From Trichobilharzia regenti (Eukaryota; Platyhelminthes; Trematoda; Strigeidida; Schistosomatidae): 64,000 bases of DNA. Below, in pieces: positions 25,401-34,400 of the stretch. How positions within the stretch are numbered: position 1 is the first letter of the stretch; every line of letters begins with the position of its first letter. The position numbers were made by a program, and so were the translations under genes. The stretch covers positions 10,360,589 through 10,424,588 of the forward strand of contig OX235268.1 of assembly GCA_944472135.2 (NCBI GenBank), read 5' to 3'. A model generated the notes under the pieces. It worked only from the letters and a program-made list of their open reading frames with translations. It was not told where the DNA came from and ran no database searches.

Positions 25401-28400
25401 GCTACTAGATTAACTTGCTGTAATTTCCGGCTACGCAAGCAATTGATTTCCAGCTTGTTCGGCAATGTTTAACAATATTTCAAATCCTGAAGCAATGAAT
25501 TTCTTTCTGAACAGAACTAGAATCCTGGAAAATCTGAATGTTGTGATCTGAATTTCATGGAACTAGGTTAGCTTTGGTAATATCAAGACAGTACTGTTAC
25601 ATACAGGAATTCAATAACAGACACCAATCATGCGGTAAATTACCCTAAAGATCACATTCCTCCAAAACTCATGTTTTAAATGACCAGCTGTCACACACGT
25701 CATGAATTTCATAGAACTTTGATTTTAGTATTACCACAGAAAGAAAGATTTGTCAACTGCAATCGTCAATCAAAGGAATTCTATTTGACTGCACATGCTG
25801 AATAATTACACATCTCTTTGGTGACATATTATTTACTGACAGCCTTTCTCTGTGAATAGTCGTTTTCTACAGTCAGTGTGGCACAGATAACTTTCATATG
25901 TATATATTTATACGGCTGATTCAATCCGCCATCAAAATTCACATGACATTATTACATTTGACAAATAAATGTCTGCTTGACGTTTGCGTGTGAGACATTG
26001 GCTTTTCAGACCTGTTCTACGTAATATTTTTACTCTCTCCAATGTTATTAGTATTTACACTCGAAATTAATGTTCACTTCAAGTCTGTGGGGCTGAGTGA
26101 GATCCTGTGATAAAATGGCTCATAGTCTTTGATTCAAGTTGAATCTAATACTCAGTTTTGTGCCATTGAAAGTGAAATACTGTGAATATCTGGATTGTGA
26201 TGCATTCACAGAATACTGTCAGTTACAAAAAGGTACATTTGAAAAGAGTTTTCAACTCTCGGTGAAATACGAAACTTTTTGTTAACTATGGTTCCTAATG
26301 GTTTTCGAGTATGTTGAAATATTTTTTGGTAAAGTGTTTCCGTCATTTCCATCTGTTCATCTTTTTTTAATAGTATTGCACTGTTACAGTGAGTAAATTA
26401 TTCAACTCTCATTTATTTTTATGTAATGGGCATTTATTTATTTGTATTCTGTCTTTTGATGAACCACATATCACTACTTTGCCGTTGTAAGCCAATCGTC
26501 AAACATATTTTTCCGAAAACAATACTCTACCTTAAAAGCGGACGTTTGGGGGTGTTTATATGCTCTAGTTGACTCAATGCGGGGGTGATAATTAAAACCT
26601 GGGCATTTGCATTGATAATATTGTTTCAAAAGAAAATAAATTTAAAGTTGAATTCAAATAATAACGCTAATATAGTGATAGAATAGAGGGTCATTATCTT
26701 ATCTTAGTTGTGAGTTTCCTTCCCTGTCCATTGAGGAAGAGCTGCATCTAAGGTAGCATCAGCTAGAATAAAGCAGTGGAGGACTTCCGATTTTATGCAG
26801 TGTATTGTTTCCAGTCAGGAAATTAAGACTGCAACTATTTATAGTCCAGCACTGTGCTTGTGTAGCAGCCAGCTTGTTTTATAGAAGAGGCGAGGGTGAA
26901 GAGTCAATGGCAGGGGTGAATTCTAAGAAGGTGCACCAAACATATTTGGCGCTCCTGTCCAAATTAGACACAGTGAAATATATCAAGAAAACAGTGGCCT
27001 CAGAAGTATCTGCCGTGTTTCTAAGTATATAGATTAATGTCAATAAACGCTTTCAAATAAGGTTCAGAGTTAGGCAAAATCCGCTTTTCCATCGTCCCTC
27101 AAGAAAGTGACTTAATATCGATAAGTTTAGACTTAACGCCTGATTCACTTGATGATTTGGAAACAACGAAAGTTTTGTCAACTCTCGAAGTAGTCGGTCC
27201 AATTTTAGTGGAAATGATTCATTGAAAATACCTACGAAAAGATAGTATAAAATGCGCTCATATTTCTTCAGGGAGCATCGATGACACAGCGGTTAAGACG
27301 CTCGCCGACCAAGCATATGTTTCGAGGTTCAATCCCCGGCCGACGCACTTCTATACCTATCAAACCACTAATGAGACTGGTAAAGAGAAAAGGTTGGGTA
27401 TGAGGCTACCAACCCTATCCTGTAAAATTGAACACTGCTACAGAAACTTCAAGCCACTACTTTCAGGCCCTTTGTTGCACTGGGAACGTGAAGGAAAAGA
27501 AAATGAAAAATGATAAAAATATTTCTTCAGGATACTAGTAGGTACACCATTAACACCAGGGGACTGGGTATGTTTCAAGCATTAAAGATACTTGAGGATG
27601 TCATTTTAATTAAAAAACCAGAGAAGCTGTCAGAGTTTATGCTTGTAGCATACGAAGTCATAGCATCTGCTGGATGGCATATGGAAATGTATTAGGAGTA
27701 TTAGAATCAACTGAAGACAGATTATTATTTACCTACTTACCACCAGTGATTTCCTTAAATAGCTTCCACATATTTAGTGAATATTGCATGTGTTTTCTTC
27801 TCAGGGTTTAACAAGGCCTATTTCTCGGAATACTGGTATGACAAAGTGATTCATATTAGGTAGCGGGGCTCTTTACCTAGCTTCACCTATACCGAAGTCA
27901 TCTGTAAACACTAGTACAAGAGTATTTACAGTTGTGTTGAAAAGCTGACAATATTTCCATGACCTTATGTTGTAAGAAAATGTGGTCACGAGAATTGAAA
28001 TCCACAGTAACTATCGACAAGAAGTTATCGAGGAGGTGACAGCAAAGCTGTTTCGGTAGACATTCGACAGTGAAGCAGTCAATTTCGTCACTTAAGTATC
28101 GAAAAACGCACTATTTGAATTACACCTTTGGGAATCGATGAATTTTGAAAGTCAACGACCGCATCTATTCCTAGATCTAAAACCGATTTTGTCTGAAGAA
28201 TCTGAAACAAGTGAAACCGACTAAGCTTCCTTTATTTCTATTTGTTTCAAAGCATCCGATGCTGGATTCGAAACGTTTACTGCAGTTCAAGATTATATTT
28301 AGTTGAATATAATAGGTAGCTCAAAATTTCCACGAATAAAATACACATATATCTCGGTGCAAACGGTCTTCATTATCACTGAATTTGTTATCCAGTTACC

Positions 28401-31400
28401 TTTAGACTGAAAAAAATACAACAAAAACTTACAATAGCATTGTCTGTTCTAATTGACAGCCAGGAAAACTTCCGTTACTTTCCTTTGTTCAACTCACTAG
28501 TAGAACACCCCTCATGTAAACTTCTCAACCTGTAAAGTGGTGATTATTATTATTATTATTGTATCCTTTAGTTCCTAGAGGAACATAGGGCTTCAGCTGC
28601 GCACCTGCATTGCCTTCGGTTTTCTGACAACTTTTTCACCCTGCTCCAGGTCTGTCCACATGCTTTCATCTCCTCCTCGCATGACCTCCTCCAAGTCACC
28701 CTTGGACGACCAACTCGCCGCCTCCCTTTCGGGTTCCACTCGAGGGCTTGTCTAGTGATGTCACTTGATGGTTTCCTCAGCGTATGGCCAATCCATCTCC
28801 ATTTCTTTCTGCCTATTTGTTTCACAATCGGTTCCTGATTGGTTCGCTCCCAGAGATCCCTGTTGCTGATCTTTTCTGGCCATCTGATCTTGAGTATTGA
28901 GCGGAGACAGTTGTTAATGAAGGTTTGAAGTTTGTTTGAGATGCTCTTTATGACTCGCCAAGTCTCTGATCCGTATAGTAGCACTGACTTCACATTGGAG
29001 TTGAAAATCCGGATCTTATTTTTGATGCTGAGTGCTGTTGACCTCCACACAGATTTGAGAGTAATGAAAGCTTGTCTTGCTTTTCCGATTCTGGCTTTGA
29101 TGTCCTCGTCAGTTCCGCCTGTAGTTGAGACGATGCTTCCCAGGTAGGTGAAGGAGGTTGTTTCTTTCAGGTTCTTCCCATTTATGCTTATTGTTGTCTG
29201 TTGTTGTTGCTGTTGATGTTGGCTAGGAATCTTCATCACCTCTGTTTTATCTATGTTCACGTGAAGTCCTATCTTTGATGCTTCTTCTGCCAACTTGTTA
29301 CTTTTCACTTGCATATCTTCCAGTTTATGGGAAATCAGACATATATCATCGGCGAAATCCAGATCCTCCAAGTCTTTTGTGTCAGTCCATTTTATGCCTG
29401 TTCCCTCGTTGGTTGCCGTTGTCTGTCGCATTATCCAATCAATTGCAATCAGGAAGATCATTGGTGATAGTAGACAGCCTTGCCTCACTCCCGTCCTCAC
29501 TTCGAAGGCTTCCGTAAGTTTCCCGTTGTGGATTACTTGGCATGCAGCATTGTCGTATAACTGTTGGATGAGGTGTATAATTGTCGATGGGACCCCGTAG
29601 TAGCGAAGTAGTTTCCAAATGACCTCTCGATCGACGCTGTCGAAGGCCTTTTCAAAGTCGATGAAGTTGAGATAGAGAGGTGACTGCCATTCCAAGCTTT
29701 GTTCAATGATGATCCGTAGAGTGGCGATTTGATCAATACATGATTTGTTTCTCCTGAATCCAGCCTGTTCCGGACGAAGTTTTTCATCTAGGGCTTGTTT
29801 GATTCTCTCCAGGATGATGCGACTTAGTATCTTGCTTGGAATGGACAGAAGCATAATTCCACGCCAGTTTTTACATTGACTTAAGTCTCCTTTCTTTGGA
29901 AGTTTGAATAAGTATCCGTTCTTCCAATCCTCGGGTACTTTGCCCTCTTTCCACACCTTCTCCAGCAGTGGTGTCATCAAGTCCGCTGTTGTCTCTGGGT
30001 CTATTTTCAAAGCTTCTGCTGGGATTCCATCTGGTCCCGGTGTTTTACCAGCTTTAAGCATCTTGATTGCATTCAGGACTTCTGATTTCGTTGGGGGGTC
30101 AGTGTTCACTGGTAGTTCTGCTTCCGTTGTTGGTATTGCTGGGCGTGTTGTAGGTGGCGGACGATTTAGAAGTCTTTTGAAGTGTTCAGCCCAGTGCTTT
30201 CTCTGTTCCACCTCTTATATATATTTTTATTTTCATCATAAAGTGGTGATAATAAATATATATATATATAAATTCAAGAGCAAGATAAGCTGACTTTCAC
30301 TTCCTTACATTCAGCTTTCTGCGTCACAATGTATAAGTACTGGTCCACTGATTTAAACAATGCGCTCTCCAGAATTGCATATCTCAAACAAATATATACG
30401 GACGCAATTACTCTGAAGGCCTTCCTGAAAAAGCCATTCTTATCGAAATAAACAGTATTGACTAATGCAGAAAATATAGTTTCCATGACTTCATAAATAT
30501 ATGTACAAATACATCATATAGACAAAGGTAAGTTTCAGTGTGTGATAATATATATACCAATGTTTAAAACATCTAAGTCACTGATTACATCAACCGCTCG
30601 CTTTCCTAGAAATGCTGAGCATTAATAGATTTACATAAGCGTTCACCTAAAAATAAATGTGATCATGTAAGTTCATCTATTACTGATTATACAGGTGGAG
30701 TGAAAAAAATAACTGGAAATATACTTGTCAAGTATTTTCTTCAGCTAAGTTATTGTGTTGTGTCAATATGATAGCAAATAGCGGATTAAAATTCCATCAT
30801 CAATTCCATTTAGGAGATGAAAACAGAATCCCTGAAGTTCTGCATAGGTGTGGTCAGTACTCATCAAGATTTTAAAACCAAGTCAATGTTCCCGTTATTA
30901 TTACTAAAACGTAACTGTCCAACGGTCACTGTATCAGTCAACACAGCTGTTCTTTGTGATCTCTATTTAGCCAGTAAAATGACGCATTCTGAAAACTACC
31001 ACCGACTGCAGGGTGACTATTAGTTAGATGAAAACAAGAACTAGAAAGAGTTCAAGTAAAGATTGATAGAATGGATATGGTTAACCGTTAAGGTGCTTGT
31101 GTTATGGTTTGTGTCAGTAGCATGAATACAATTCTGTGTTGATGACCTTTGTTTCCGAAGTCTATTTCCATTATTTATCATCACCACCTGCGCACATTTA
31201 TCCTCTAAACACAGACGTAACAGACAAATGATTTTGAAATCATAGATACAGGCAAATCGCATGAGCTTACTTACACTATTGGAACTAATATTTAGGCTTC
31301 TGAAGACATGAAAAACTTGACTATATTTAAAATTTCTAAAATTTATCTACAAATGCGACCTCAACGTTTTGTGCGTCGGTGGCACAGTGGTTAGGACTCT

Positions 31401-34400
31401 CACCGACCATGCACAGCGTCCGAGTTTCGATCTCCTGTCGACGCACACTTGATATCTATGGTCGGCCTGCAAAACTTAGGCTACCGATATCCATGCTGAA
31501 AATTTCATGCTTGTACCAAAAATACCGTGTGAAATCAAGCTGCAATCAAAAAAAAAATATTTAAAACTATGGTCCACCTATAATATTTTTAATTCACTTT
31601 TTGTATGTGAACAGTTAAATAGGTCAGCAGATCAGACTACAACGATTCTAAGAATGCCATCTAATAGATTTATTTTGAAATTAATCATTGAAAGACTTTC
31701 TGAGTCAGATATGTCGTAAGATTTGAAGAGCTGTCGCAAATTTTAGTCCATAGACGAAAAGAAAGAAATAAGTCTATTACGACGACATCTGAGCCAGGAT
31801 CTATTTGATTTGATGCAATTTAAACCAAGAATAATCACAATGGCTTCATGACAGACTTCAAAATGTTTGTCAGGTATATAAATTGTTTGGTTTATTCACT
31901 TCTGTATTTATTAGGTTGTCTATAGAAGTGGCTAGCTGACAGAAAATCGTTTAGAAACGAATAGTCACTTAAGCTAGAAATTATCATGCTCCTGCAAAAT
32001 GCCACTCGTGATGTGTTTGATTGTAGCTGAAAAGTACATATGTTAACTGAATTCTGTCTGTGTTCAGAAAGTACAATAAGCAAAACAAAGTATTCAATTC
32101 TGAACAACAGAATGTTGAGAAACTTACTGATCATCCATCACTTGACGAAAGGCAAAAATGTTCACAATCATTCATTTGCACATATATTCGGCATATTATC
32201 GACTGGTGTCAGAGAGTTGATTTGTTAGCTAAGCTGAATAGATCAACTTCATTAATTTATTGGTGTGAATTCACAATGCGTTCACTGAAAGAAGAATGAA
32301 AACCAAAATTTCATATTCTTTTCTAGGAACTCTACTCTTGTTTCTCTTTCATTGGATCAATACAATATCGCCTAGAGTTGCCCATTGAGCTGTCTCCTAG
32401 ACAACATTATGTCAACGAACACTTATCTGAGTCACTGGTGTCTAACTTTATGTTTTTTTAACTGGTAACTAAGCTTTATTCTAAATAATTTCGATTTATG
32501 AGTCCTCTTATTTGTAACAATGAATGCTTCCAGTGAAGACAAAGCAGTTGACGTATACGTTCTCAAATACTTACGGAACAAATTAACAACGATCCATCAC
32601 GAGCAAATTTGATATTACTAGCAGACAGGTGTTGCATTCATAGATTAAAACAATATTAACAGTCTGCAATGTTTTTCTCGGCAAATATGAACATTATGTG
32701 ATGAAGGGCACTCACAAGCAGCTGATATAATTATTTTTGATTTTTAATTTTTAAACAGAGAACGAAAGAGAAGAATGGTGAGTTGTTACGTCACATGAAG
32801 TGGCAGCTCCTGTTTTCTGACTAATTATACGATGTGTCTTAGAATAGATTTGTTCACTTTTGTGAGGAGCTGAATTTACATTCATTAAAAGATTATCTGG
32901 ACAACGTCATTTGCTAGTTTTAATTCGACATATTTCTACAATCAACAAACCATGAATATACGGTCAATTAATTTATAGAATCCAGTGGACTCTACTTTAT
33001 ATTCTGCTTCAAACATTTCATTTCAGTCTCAAATAATATTTCTCAGTTTTGATGTCGGATTTCCTACACCTAAGAGGAATCCTACTGAGTTACCTATATC
33101 CGATGGTACTTATTCCATAAAACTTTTAACTCAGTCTGTGGTTTACTTCACTAACGGATTCCTCTTAAGAAACGCGAATAGACCAAATGCAACATAGAAC
33201 AAAACAATGTGGATTGGTTTTATTTTCTCAGTGTCTTTTTAACTGCTCCAGACTTGCACGATAATAGTAACTGGTGATTTTTACAGTTTGAACTTTGGTT
33301 TACTGAGAATTAGAAATCTTTAAAATGTCATGAGGAGTCGCATTCTGTATTGAAAGCAGTTGAATTTCCTCAAAAAATGAAGAAATTCTTCGATTAGATT
33401 TCAAATCCTGCAAATAATAGTATTACTTAGGTCATTAGAGCAGTGCTGATAAACAAATAAAGACGCACAAAAAATTGTCATTTAAATGAAGTGACTTAAC
33501 TTGAATACAAGAGTCAAATATGAAACCTGAATTCATGCCTCAAACAAAGTCTACTTTTAACTTTTATTTCCTAAATTGTGTTGACCCTCAGATTTACTTG
33601 AACTTTTAAAGGACTGATGAGATATTCGAAAGAAATATTTCTAACAATGAATCCAGGATGATAAGATTGTTCGGATATGCAGAGTCAGTTTTAATTTAGT
33701 TATCACCTGGGTGAAAAAATAAACAGGCTTTTGATAGCAAAAATCACATGTTAATTTTTGGGATGTCCTGCTGGATGAAAGGAAGTAGATATGCACTGAA
33801 TACTCAAAGCTGAAAAACTTTGGGGAAGTAAACTAGGCTGCATTAATAAAACATGAAATCTTTGTAGATAAGTACAATTTATCATGTATTATCAACCATA
33901 TTTACTGCAGAGACTAACTATGAGGTGTTCGTAATACTTGTTTGTCATGTCATACGTTGTTAAAACAATTAGGTATTACAGATAACGTTATATGAAAGTG
34001 AACGGAGAGGATGGCATGTTTATGAAACTACCTTAACTGCCGAGTAAAGTGAGGTAGCTAAAAAGGGTACTGATTCCTATGTGTCATAATTGTTTGCATG
34101 ACATTTAGAACGCTGTGCTTTTGTATTAGGTATGTAATGTATGTGTCCGAATATATTTTATTTATTTAAGCGAGAAATATGTCGAGGTAAATTGTGATTC
34201 ATTTATTTATTCTGTAATTAACAGTTGGTCATTGACTTGCACAAACCTGACTGAAATTCTTCTCGTAAAATGTCTGACAGCTGATTTCTCCATGATGTCC
34301 TTATCAGAATGAATTTATGTATATAATGCCTAAGGACAACTAAATTTTGCATTTGAAGGATATTTCATATTTGTGATTTTTTGTATTATTTTCAGATCGG

